Shown here one piece after another: positions 16,318 through 25,400 of a DNA stretch of 64,000 bases. Position numbers and translations under genes: made by a program. This DNA is from Verrucomicrobium sp. BvORR034. Lineage in GTDB: Bacteria; Verrucomicrobiota; Verrucomicrobiia; Verrucomicrobiales; Verrucomicrobiaceae. The notes under the pieces are model-generated. The model was not told the DNA's origin and made no database searches. It saw nothing but the letters and a program-made list of their open reading frames with translations. Each line of letters starts with the position of its first letter. Positions within the stretch are counted from its first letter, which is position 1. The stretch spans positions 1 to 64,000 of the forward strand of contig NZ_BATQ01000076.1 in the NCBI RefSeq assembly GCF_000739635.1. The letters are read 5' to 3'.

Positions 16318-18558
16318 ATGAGCAAGACTGCAGAGCCCGCCGCCCTCCCATCCTCCCGAAAGGAGATCAGCCGCAAGACGGTTTTTCGTTTCGTGGTCCT
16401 CACCGTGCTGGCCACGCTCGTGGGCCTGTATGTGAACGCCTTGCTGACTTTCGCCGGCAATACCTACTCGTTTAACAACCGATTCACCGAGGTGGCCATG
16501 GTGGACCACTGGTTTTACCTGCTCTGGAGCAACGTGGAGGTGCTCAAGGGTTACCTTCTGGTGGCGCTGGTGTACGTGCTTGTGATCTATCCGCTGGTGC
16601 TGGTCTGGCGACGTTTCCAGACATTCGGCAGGTGGGGTGTGGTCTGGCGGTCGTTGCTGTTCTCGGGAGTCTTGTACGGGTTCTTCATCTTCCGGCTGAT
16701 GCTCAACAAGCCGTACTTCGGAGACTTCAGCTACTTCGACCAAGGGTACCGGAAGTTCGGCGAATGGTTTGGGGGCGCTATTCAAGGCGGTGCGCAGTTC
16801 TTTGTGCTCTATATCTTCCCCACAGTGGCTCTGGCCATTTGCGTGAGCTTTTACGCACTGGAGCTTCGCAGAGCCTGGAAGAAGAATCCGCGTTTCTTCC
16901 CCTGGCCTGTGATTGGTCCGATTGCGATTCTGGTGGCCTTTGTGGTCTCGGGCCACGGGTTTGTGCGGGAGCCTGCACCTGTGGAGGAAGTGGGTCCTCC
17001 CAAGCTAAAGCCCAAGAACATCCTCATCATCGCCTCGGACTCGCTGCGCGCTGACCGGCTGAGCTGCAACGGCTACTTCCGGCCCACCTCTCCCAGCATC
17101 GACAAGTTGGCCAAGGAAGGGGTGAACTTCTCGAAGTGCTTCACGCCGATCGCCTCCACGCTGGAGAGCCTGACGACGATGTTCTCGTCGCAGTATCCCC
17201 ACACGCACGGTATTCAGCACATGTTCCCCAACAAGCAGCAGGTGGACACGGCCAATGCCAATGTGCCGGCGCTGGCGGCCACGCTGAAGGCCCAGGGCTA
17301 CGACACGGCGGTGATCGGTGATTGGTGTGCCTGCGGCTTCAATGAACTGCCCATGGGGTTCAAGGACGTGATCGTGTCCGACTTCGACAACTTCAAGGTG
17401 TACATGAGCGAGGTGGTGTATCTGCACCATCAGATCTTGCCCTTGTTCTTTGACAACCGGGTGGGTCACTGGCTGTTCCCCAAGCTGAAGTCCTTTGCGA
17501 ACTTCATGACGCCAGACGTGGTGACCAATCAGGTCATTGAGCGGCTGAAGAGTCGCGAGAAGGATGACAAGCCTTTCGTCATCTTTGCCTTCTACTCCTG
17601 CACCCACCTGCCGTACCGCACCCCTCGCGAGTACGCAGAGCTCTGGACGGATCCCAAGTATGAAGGCCCGCACAAGCACATGCTGGGACTGAATGTGGAT
17701 GAGTTTATTGGCGACGTGGACATTGGCAAGAAGTGGGAGAAGCTGCCCCAGAAGGAGGTCGATCAGATCAATGGCATCTATGACGGCTGTGTGCGTATGT
17801 TCGACGACTGCGTGGGCAACATCGTCCGGGCGCTGGATGCCACGAAGCTGAAGGACAACACGGTGGTGATGATCACCGGTGACCATGGGGACGACCTCTT
17901 TGAGCCCAATGTGACGTTCGGCCACGGCCTCACGTTTAACGGCGGCGACCAAAGCAACAACATCCCTCTGGTGATGCGCGTGCCAGGGCTGGATCCCGCT
18001 CTGACGGGGCGCACGGTGGACAAGCTGGTGCGGACGGTGGACTTCGCCCCCACGCTGTTGGACCTGGTGGGACAGCCTGCCGAGGCCCGGTTCGAGGGCA
18101 AAAGCCTCGTGCCATATCTGAATGATGCCAAGGCTGACCTCTCCCTGGCCTGGTATGGAGAGACCAGCTATCTGTTCTTCCGCCGGAAGATCCCAGGGGA
18201 AGAGCCTCTCTACATCCCCCCGATGGACGAGACGACCATGATCGACCCGGACTTCGACTTCCACTTTGTGCTCAAGGACAAGTACCAGGAAGACGTGCTA
18301 AAGACCAAGGAGCGGGCCTTGCGCACGGAGCGCTTCAAGCTGGTGCTGACACCGGGGCAGAACGGACCGATCTACCGCCTGTTTGACCTGAAGTCAGACA
18401 AACATTGTGAGCGGGATGTGAAGACCAGCTTCCCGGATGTGTTCACCACCATGAAGGGGGCGCTGGAGCGTTTCACGGATCAGAAGACGGAGATGACCAT
18501 CAAAGACATCTTCGCCGGGCAGGATGAGTTTGCCATCCAGCCGACGGTGAGATTGTGA
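16318..18558 (+). CDS. Membrane-anchored sulfatase-fold hydrolase/transferase, 746 aa
   Basis: Alkaline phosphatase superfamily (sulfatase domain) enzyme. Residues 1-215 carry about five membrane helices (~24-47, 75-95, 110-130, 160-180, 198-215); the catalytic domain follows. Metal-site motifs are present: IIASDSLRADRL near residue 240 and MITGDHGDDLFEPNVTFGHG near 520. The sulfatase signature C-x-P/S-x-R is absent. In its place stands ASTLESLTT with Ser280/Thr281, as in members using Ser/Thr as nucleophile (phosphoglycerol or phosphoethanolamine transferases, and some non-formylglycine hydrolases). It may therefore act on phosphodiesters at the outer face of the inner membrane rather than on sulfate esters. 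Single gene; the preceding DMFase-like gene ends 272 bp upstream. Confidence 0.8.
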   Translation: MSKTAEPAALPSSRKEISRKTVFRFVVLTVLATLVGLYVNALLTFAGNTYSFNNRFTEVAMVDHWFYLLWSNVEVLKGYLLVALVYVLVIYPLVLVWRRFQTFGRWGVVWRSLLFSGVLYGFFIFRLMLNKPYFGDFSYFDQGYRKFGEWFGGAIQGGAQFFVLYIFPTVALAICVSFYALELRRAWKKNPRFFPWPVIGPIAILVAFVVSGHGFVREPAPVEEVGPPKLKPKNILIIASDSLRADRLSCNGYFRPTSPSIDKLAKEGVNFSKCFTPIASTLESLTTMFSSQYPHTHGIQHMFPNKQQVDTANANVPALAATLKAQGYDTAVIGDWCACGFNELPMGFKDVIVSDFDNFKVYMSEVVYLHHQILPLFFDNRVGHWLFPKLKSFANFMTPDVVTNQVIERLKSREKDDKPFVIFAFYSCTHLPYRTPREYAELWTDPKYEGPHKHMLGLNVDEFIGDVDIGKKWEKLPQKEVDQINGIYDGCVRMFDDCVGNIVRALDATKLKDNTVVMITGDHGDDLFEPNVTFGHGLTFNGGDQSNNIPLVMRVPGLDPALTGRTVDKLVRTVDFAPTLLDLVGQPAEARFEGKSLVPYLNDAKADLSLAWYGETSYLFFRRKIPGEEPLYIPPMDETTMIDPDFDFHFVLKDKYQEDVLKTKERALRTERFKLVLTPGQNGPIYRLFDLKSDKHCERDVKTSFPDVFTTMKGALERFTDQKTEMTIKDIFAGQDEFAIQPTVRL

Positions 18559-18799
18559 TGGGGCGGTGGTCTGTGGTGGCCGGGGAGTGACTTGCCGCGA
18601 CCCTTTCGGGGTCGGCGGGCGTGCCACAAGAGGTGTTGGTCGCTCCGCTCAACGGGGCGGGTGCGCCTTATAGGGTGGGGCGTTCGTCTTCGAGCCACCG
18701 TACTCCAAGACACTTCGCGTTCATTGGAGGTGGCGGCTCGAGCTTCGGCTGGGCAGGTTCTTTGGCAGCCAGCCTGAGCACGCGGTCAGTTCGTTCTCC

Positions 18800-19153
18800 T
18801 CAAGGATTCTCAGCGATGTAGGCCTTCAATCTGCCCAGGGCGGCGTCCCATTGACGGGACACGGCTTCCAGATAGCTGCTGAGGTCGCGCATAGGGCCGG
18901 CGTCGAACTCGTAGAGGCTTTGGCGACCGGAGCGGACGCGGTGAAGGATGCCGGCACTCTCCAGCACTCCGAGATGCTTGGTGATGGCCTGACGGGAGAG
19001 GGGATATCCCTCGCTCAGTTGGGCGATGGAACGCGGCTGGCCATCGGCCAGCCGGTTCACCAGGGAGAGGCGGGTGACATCTCCCAGAGCGGCAAACACC
19101 GAGGCCCGGAGCTGATCGACAGCGACTGGAGCGTCAGGGGTTGGCGGAGACAT
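18800..19153 (-). CDS. ArsR-family transcriptional regulator, 117 aa
   Basis: A small winged-helix repressor. The helix-turn-helix covers about residues 15-85 (VFAALGDVTRLSLVNRLADGQPRSIAQLSEGYPLSRQAITKHLGVLESAGILHRVRSGRQSLYEFD). It lacks the metal-binding ELCVCDL motif, so it belongs to the non-metal group commonly paired with SRPBCC proteins. The ATG before SPPTPD was chosen; it lies inside the 3' end of the upstream SRPBCC gene, giving a 20-bp overlap. Probably autoregulates the pair through the palindromes upstream. The spacer 18559-18799 holds only GC-rich hairpin sequence. Confidence 0.88.
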   Translation of the reverse strand: MSPPTPDAPVAVDQLRASVFAALGDVTRLSLVNRLADGQPRSIAQLSEGYPLSRQAITKHLGVLESAGILHRVRSGRQSLYEFDAGPMRDLSSYLEAVSRQWDAALGRLKAYIAENP

Positions 19154-19586
19154 GGCGGAGGATGTTCTGGACCTGCTCTTCCCAACCACCTTCGTTCATG
19201 CGGAATGCCTCCAGGCGTCGATGCGCAGGCACCTTGTCGAAGCCTGATTCCGTGACGGTCAGACGGGTGCCAGTGGTCGTTTCCTCCAACCGGAATTCGA
19301 CGAGGGTGGGGACCTCATCGGAGTAGTCCACCTCTGGATCCACGGCATAGGGATGCCAGGTGTAGGAGAAGAGGTGCTCGGGTTCGATCTGCTGCACCTC
19401 GACCTCCATGATGAGATGCTCGTAGCCAGGATAGAGAATGTGGCCACGCGCGGATTCACCCACTGCAAATGGGCCTTCCAATTTTACCCGGAACCATTCG
19501 CCGAATTCACGGTAGTCCGTGAGAGCGCGCCAGACGCGGGAACGAGAAGCGGGGATATCGATTTGTTTTTTGATTTGGTCAGACAT
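19134..19586 (-). CDS. SRPBCC (AHSA1-like) domain protein, 150 aa
   Basis: A START/Bet v1-fold protein of the AHSA1 (Aha1 C-terminal-like) type, with a hydrophobic ligand cavity of unknown ligand. Diagnostic parts are IDIPASRSRVWRALTDYREFGEWF at the N-terminus, EPEHLFSYTWHPYAVDPE in the middle, and TRLTVTESGFDKVPAHRR...EGGWEEQVQNILRHV at the end. The first gene of a two-gene unit with arsR. A TTG two codons upstream is possible, but it lies inside the operator-like palindrome, so the ATG was preferred. Confidence 0.88.
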   Translation of the reverse strand: MSDQIKKQIDIPASRSRVWRALTDYREFGEWFRVKLEGPFAVGESARGHILYPGYEHLIMEVEVQQIEPEHLFSYTWHPYAVDPEVDYSDEVPTLVEFRLEETTTGTRLTVTESGFDKVPAHRRLEAFRMNEGGWEEQVQNILRHVSANP

Positions 19587-19588
19587 AG

Positions 19589-19604
19589 GCAACCTTTCGG
19601 TTGC
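19589..19604. promoter_or_regulatory. Operator-like palindrome 1 (ArsR pair)
   Basis: GCAACC-TTTC-GGTTGC, perfect 6-bp arms, directly before the ATG of the SRPBCC gene. An AACC-N4-GGTT core is common ahead of ArsR/SRPBCC operons. Confidence 0.6.
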
Positions 19605-19629
19605 ATAATGACCGAGTGAGCTGAGATGC

Positions 19630-19645
19630 GCAACCTTTTAGTTGC
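19630..19645. promoter_or_regulatory. Operator-like palindrome 2 (ArsR pair)
   Basis: GCAACC-TTTT-AGTTGC, the same motif with one mismatch, 41 bp (about four helical turns) from palindrome 1. The pair probably brackets the promoter and allows cooperative ArsR binding on one DNA face. Confidence 0.55.
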
Positions 19646-19663
19646 CTAATTATTCCCGGGGGC

Positions 19664-20620
19664 TCAGCGTGTACGCTGGCGATGAGGACCGGAATCGCTG
19701 CCGCTGCCACCTGAACTGTTGGTGTTACTGCTGCGGGCTTGGGACAGTTCCGACTCCAGGCAGCGGATGCGGGATTCCAGCTGACAGATGGTGGAGCGCA
19801 ACCCGCTGATGCAGGAGTTCAAGCTCAATACATCCGACAGAAGTTGGCTGTTGCGGCTGCACAGGTCGCGATTCTGTACTTCCAGATGCGCCACGCAGGA
19901 CTGAGTGCGCTCCAGTTCCTGCTGGAGGTTGCGATTGTCTCCGGCCAGGCTGCGGGCGTTGGCCTCCCATTCTGCTGCGGTGCTCGCGAGGTTCTGATTG
20001 GCCTTTGATAGTTGGGTAGTCTTGGTCTCCAGGCTGACGAGTTGCTGAGTCGCTTCTTCGTGCTCGGACTCCCGCAGCGCATTGGTCTGCTGCACGACGT
20101 TGGCCAGTTGGTCGCCGTAGGCAGCCCAGGTGGCGACTGCTTTGGACTTGTCCGCCACTTCCTGACCATGACGCAGACGCCAGTTGTCCGCATCGTCGCG
20201 CAAGTCCTCCTGTTTGCTCAAGGAGTGGCGGAGGGCGGAAATCATGGCACCGCGTTCTTCTTCGGCAACGCTCAGGCTTGCTTGGGTGCCTTCGAGCTTT
20301 TTGAGGTGTTCGTCCAGGGCTCCTTTCAGAGAGGCGACTTCATGAGTGAGCGCAGCGTTCTGGGTGCGTGCGCCCTGGAGGTTCCAGGCGGTGGCTCCCA
20401 GCAGGGTGGCAGCCACGAGCCACGCTGCGAAATTGCAGACGGTCGAGGTGGTGGGCGCCCGACGTGAGAGGCCGCGCGGGGCGTCGCGCCGGGCAGTACG
20501 GCGAGATGGCGCGGGCGTCTCATCGTCGCGGCTGGAAATGCGGTACACCGCATTCTCCGGCAGGGGATTCCAGGCGGTGACTTGGCCCCGGCCGGTGCGC
20601 GCAGTGGAAGAGAGGTCCAT
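19664..20620 (-). CDS. Membrane-anchored coiled-coil protein, 318 aa
   Basis: No family recognised. A basic, Arg-rich N-terminal segment (residues ~1-60) is followed by one membrane helix (~63-78, NFAAWLVAATLLGATAW). A long predicted coiled coil fills the rest (~90-290), and the tail is Ser/Gly-rich (SSNTNSSGGSGSDSG). The topology suggests an inner-membrane anchor with a periplasmic rod. The last third of the coil has several cysteines (in SCVAHLE, DLCSRN, NSCISG, TICQLE, RCLESE), unusual for a coiled coil and compatible with inter-chain disulfides. The ATG at MDLSSTARTG was used rather than an upstream TTG. It stands between the ArsR pair and a MATE gene, all read leftwards, with no sign of shared function. 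Confidence 0.7.
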   Translation of the reverse strand: MDLSSTARTGRGQVTAWNPLPENAVYRISSRDDETPAPSRRTARRDAPRGLSRRAPTTSTVCNFAAWLVAATLLGATAWNLQGARTQNAALTHEVASLKGALDEHLKKLEGTQASLSVAEEERGAMISALRHSLSKQEDLRDDADNWRLRHGQEVADKSKAVATWAAYGDQLANVVQQTNALRESEHEEATQQLVSLETKTTQLSKANQNLASTAAEWEANARSLAGDNRNLQQELERTQSCVAHLEVQNRDLCSRNSQLLSDVLSLNSCISGLRSTICQLESRIRCLESELSQARSSNTNSSGGSGSDSGPHRQRTR

Positions 20621-20690
20621 GCCGTTCAGACGAACGGCATGGCGCAATATTCAAGGGGGTGTCGGCGAAAATGACCTTGTCTGTCCTGGA

Positions 20691-22133
20691 TCAAGCGGGT
20701 TCGGGAGGGGCACCGCCGGAATCGCTGGTGTCAGCAGCGGCAGAGACCTCACGATGCGGTGCCAGCAACTGCCAGCTCCGGCATGCCAGGACCACGGCGG
20801 CGACCCCGAGACCCGCCGCGAGCCCCGTCCACATGCCCTCCGCACCCCAGCCACACCGCAGGCCAAGGAAATAACCCAACGGAACCGCCACGATCCAGTA
20901 GGCGGCAAAGGCGATCCAGGCGGGGATGCGGACATCATTTACCCCGCGCAGGGCGAAGGCGGAGACGACCTGGATGCCGTCCACGAGCTGGAAGAAGCCT
21001 GCCACAATGAGCAGACGTGCGGCGATGGCCTGCACCCCGGTGTTGTCGCCAAAGAGGGAGGCGATCTCCCGACCAAAGGTGAAGAACAGGACCATGGAGC
21101 AGGTCATGAATGCGGTGGAGAAGAACCAGCCGCCAGCGAGCACCCGATGGAGGCGGGCCTGCTGGCGGGCGCCGACGATCTCACCCACGCGCACGGTGAT
21201 GGCCATGGCCACCCCGAGCGGCACCATGAAGGCAAAGCCGGCGCAGTTGATAGCGACCTGGTGGGCGGCCAATGGTACGGCACCGAGAGTGCCAATCAGG
21301 ATCGTACACGCGGCAAAGGCCCCGACTTCAGTCAAGAGCTGAAGGCTGGCGGGAAAGCCAATGGCCAGCAGGTTCTTGAAGGTGGCGCGATCACACTTCG
21401 CCCACCACAGCCGGGGCGTCCAGGCATTGACCTTGGGAGAGCGCCGCAGCCACTGGTAGAGGCCGATGGTCGTGAGCACACGAGCGATCAGCGTAGAGAT
21501 GGCGGCCCCCTCCATGCCGAGCGCGGGCATGCCCCAATGGCCCCAGATGAGGAGCCAGTTCAGCCAGATGTCCAGAAAGACCCCGCCCAGCATGATGAAG
21601 AACGGAGGCCAGGGATGATTCAGAGCATCCGCATGATTCTTCCACGCCATGGTGACGAAGGCGGGGATCAAGGACGCGGCGATGATGAGGAGGAAGGTCG
21701 GCGTGAGCTGAATCACCTCCTCCGGCTGATTGAGCCAGCTGAGGAAGGGAACAATAGCCACGGCACAGAGCATGGTGAGGAGGCCGAATGCGAGCGACAT
21801 CCAGGTGCCATGGCGCACGGCGCGACGGGCGTCCTCGGGCCTATTGGCACCGTGGGCCTGGGACACGCGAACTGAGATGGACGACAAGAGGCCGATGCCC
21901 AGCACAAAAGGCACAATGACCAGCGTGTTCGCCAAGGTGGCAGCCCCTAGTTCATTCACGCCCAGTCGGCCGATCATGACGGTGTCGGAGATGCCGAGGA
22001 GCATTTGACCGACCTGACCTGCGATCATGGGGCTGGCCAGGGAGAACGTTGCGAGAAGCTCCTTGGTGAAAGAGGGCCATGGAGGACCTTGCTGCAGGGC
22101 TGAATGGGGACTGGACGATGAAGCGGGTAACAT
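20691..22133 (-). CDS. MATE-family efflux transporter, 480 aa
   Basis: A multidrug/toxic-compound extrusion antiporter of the NorM type, with twelve hydrophobic segments in two homologous halves. Landmarks are LASPMIAGQVGQMLLGISDTVMIGRLGVNELGAATLANT in helices 1-2, FGFPASL-like IGFPASLQLLTEVGAFAACTILIGTLG at the start of the second half, and AHQVAINCAGFAFMVPLGVAMAITVRVGEIVGA. It probably exports cationic compounds by H+ or Na+ antiport; the substrate is unknown. The start was placed at MLPASSSSPH; the upstream frame is not family-like. The C-terminal 30 residues are soluble and Ser/Asp-rich. Confidence 0.9.
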   Translation of the reverse strand: MLPASSSSPHSALQQGPPWPSFTKELLATFSLASPMIAGQVGQMLLGISDTVMIGRLGVNELGAATLANTLVIVPFVLGIGLLSSISVRVSQAHGANRPEDARRAVRHGTWMSLAFGLLTMLCAVAIVPFLSWLNQPEEVIQLTPTFLLIIAASLIPAFVTMAWKNHADALNHPWPPFFIMLGGVFLDIWLNWLLIWGHWGMPALGMEGAAISTLIARVLTTIGLYQWLRRSPKVNAWTPRLWWAKCDRATFKNLLAIGFPASLQLLTEVGAFAACTILIGTLGAVPLAAHQVAINCAGFAFMVPLGVAMAITVRVGEIVGARQQARLHRVLAGGWFFSTAFMTCSMVLFFTFGREIASLFGDNTGVQAIAARLLIVAGFFQLVDGIQVVSAFALRGVNDVRIPAWIAFAAYWIVAVPLGYFLGLRCGWGAEGMWTGLAAGLGVAAVVLACRSWQLLAPHREVSAAADTSDSGGAPPEPA

Positions 22134-22416
22134 ATGCGACTGCCGTGGAAGGTTTTTTGAGAAGGGACTGGGGGAGAGATGCCGACGGCAGGCACAAAAA
22201 AACCCACCGCCCTGAGAATTTGGGGCCGGTGGGAGAGAATTCGCGAGACGACGAAACGCGCTTGTTAGAACTCCCATCCAGGCTCCATGATGCCGACCGG
22301 CTTCGTGGCCGGGGAGCGATCATGACGGGAACGGGCGGAGTTCATGGGAGGTTCTAAATACCCGCAGTGGAGTAGTGTGTCAAATGCAACGATTCTTGCC
22401 GCATTCAGGCTGGCCT

Positions 22417-25400
22417 TCACGCGGCAGTGGGGCGACGGCGGCGCCTCAGAGCGAGAGCCACGGCCCCGGTCAGCACCAAGAGCATGCGAGAAGGTTCCGG
22501 CGCGACGTAGATGATCCCGTCGGAGATGAACTTGTCTGTGGCCCAGAAATTGCCGTCGGACAGCGCCATGCCGGAGAGGTCAAGACTGGCCAAAGTGAAC
22601 GGCCCGGCGTTGTCGGGACCGTCGCCGTTGAGATCCAAAATGGCCCAGTCGAGGAGGTTGAAGACATCGCCCCAGCCAGCCGTGTACCCATTGCCATAGG
22701 TGACGCGGATGATGGAGGTGTCATTGAGCCCCAGCGTGCCGTTCACCTGGAGGGTATCATAGAGACCTCCGGAGTCTGCGCTGGCAAAGTAGGAAGCGTT
22801 GCCCAGGGCGAGGGGATTGCCAATGTTGCTGGTGGTCCCGCCGAGCTGCATTTCCAGCCTCGCCGCACCGGTGACGGCGATGGGATGGATGAAGACGTTC
22901 TCAAAGGTTAGTTCACCGAACCCCGCGCCGGCATCGGCGAGGGTGCCGCCCGCGCCGGTGCTGCCGGGGCGGAGGATGCTGCTGCCACGTACGATGAGGT
23001 TGCCCTCTACAGAGCCCGTGCCGGAGATCATCTTGTTGATCATCTCATAGTTTCCACTGGTACGCCCGGTGAGGCTGAGAATGGCACCGGCGTCAATCTG
23101 TACCCAGGTACTGCCGTCGATGTTGCCTGTGCCGCGGAGGGCGAGAGTGCCCCCGGCGACGGTGGTCTTGCCCGTGTAGGAGTTGGTCAGAGCCTGGGTC
23201 TGCGTCTCAAGAGTGAGTTTGCCCGCTCCGGTCTTCACGAGGTTCAAGGCACCGGTGATCTCACCATAGTACACGCGATCAGATGCCTGGTTCACTGTGA
23301 GAGTGGCGACGGTGCCGGAGCTATTGGTCACGGTGGTCTTGGAGGCTGCGTTGGAGGTGTTGCTCCGTTGCTCGCTCGAGAGGCCGCCTATGGTCTGGTT
23401 GAACCCGGCCAGATCGAATGCGGCCATGTCCGTGGTGAGGTCTGACGAGTGGACGTTGAGGAGCGTGCCGGTGGGCAGTGCATCCTGCCGCCCGAGGCGG
23501 ACGGTGCCTCTCACAATGCTGGTGGAGCCGGTGTAGGTGCTGGAACCAGAGAGCACCACCACCCCACCAGTGGCGCTGGCGGCTATGCCCAGGTCGCTGG
23601 TGGTCGATCCGTTGCGAATGGCTCCGGAGATGGTGAGGGTGGAGTAGTTGCCCGTGCCCACCCGGGCTCCACTGGTGCCGATGATCACATCACCCGCCCA
23701 GGTGGCGGAGGCAGGAGAACCGGAAGTGCCGGCGGCGCTTTGCAGGTTGCCGTTATTTCCTGTACCATTGCCGTTGATGGTGATGGTTTCGCCAGTGACG
23801 GTGATCCCGTTGGCGAGGCGGACAATGCCCAGGGACGCTACTGCGGTGCCGCCATCGGTGGTGCCCAGAGCCTGATTGTGCGCCACGACGAGGACGCCGG
23901 GGTCAGTGGCACCGTTTCCAGCGCTGATCAGGGTAACGCCAGTGTAAGTATTGGCCTGGGTTAGCGTGAGTGTGCCCGCGCCCATCTTCGTCAGACCGCC
24001 GGTGCCGGAGATGACTCCGCCGTAGGTGGTGGCGTTGCCCTGGGTGTCGAGTGTACCTCCCCCTGACTGCAGGTTGATGCCTCGGTTGCTGGAGAGGTTG
24101 AACGCGGCACCCCATTGTAAAACTCCTCCATTCAGGGTGATGTTGGTCGCACTGGCAGAAGCTGGCGTCGCTCCCAGGCTGCCATTGGCCATGATGCGAA
24201 CGGTTCCGCCATTGATGACCGTACCGCCGGAGTAGGTGCTGCCTGTGCCCGCCAGCACGAGCAGGCCGGTGCCGGACTTGGTCAGACTGACGATGCCGCT
24301 CCCGTTGTTGTTCACGTTGGAGTTGACGGTCAGAACCGCCGTGGAAGAGTGGTTCGTGAACATCAGTTCGCCTGCGGTGTTGGCCGCACCTCCGGCAGTC
24401 AGCACGCTGTTCTCACCGGCGGTGCTGCCGATGGTGAGACTGCCGGCATTTGAGGCTACAAGAACACCTCCGGCCGCACCGAGGCGGAGCATTTTTCCCG
24501 AGGGACTTGCCCCAAAATCCACCGTGGCAGCTCCAGTGGCCCCCTGCAGGAGAGTGTTGATCTCCGTGATGCCATTGCTCCCGATATCCTCCAGGGTGAT
24601 CGGTCCGCTGGTGCCGCCGTCAACGATTTTAACGTTGGCTGCGGGGTTGTCTGGAAGGGGACCGAGAGTGCCCGAGCCGGTACTGAAACGGGTGACCTGC
24701 GTGTAGTCTGTGTACGCGACGATGTTGCCATTGTTCACGGTGGCCCAGTCGTTGCCATTCACCGTCGCCCATGCGCCGAGAATGCCGTTCGTGTTGCCGG
24801 TGCTGGTGCGAATCCCGTTGGTGGCGCTCTGTGTGCCGGAGGGAATGACAAAATTGACACTGCCAGCCGTGCGAGAGATGGCCCCCAGATTCAAAAGCAG
24901 ATCCTGCGGGGTGGTGGCATGGGTGGTGAGGGAGATGGTGGATGTTCCACCGGAAACGACGAGACCATTCACCGTCTGGCTGGCAGCAGAGGTGCCACGG
25001 CCCAGCACGGCCAAGGTGCCGCCACTCGTGACCAAGGTGGTACCGGTGCCGAGGATGTTCGCCGCTGGAGCGGTCGTAGCCCCAAAATTAAGAGCCAACG
25101 TGCCGGATGCGAGGGTGGTGGCTCCGGTGTAGGTGCTGCTGCCCGTGAGCGTCTGGGTGCCAGTCCCCGCACGGGTAAGACCAAGGCGTCCTCCGCCATC
25201 ACCGTCACGCAAGATGCCGTCGTAGTTGTGATTTCCTGTACCTGAAAGCACCAGCACTGCGTCCTGGCTGCTGCCATTCTCCGTGATGATGGCTCCAGTG
25301 CCGCCGTTGCTGGAGAGGCCTGCTGCATAGACAAGAGGGCTCTGAACGGCGAGCGTCTTGTTGAAGCTGTTGTTGCTGAAGTTGACGGTATTGGGGGCTG

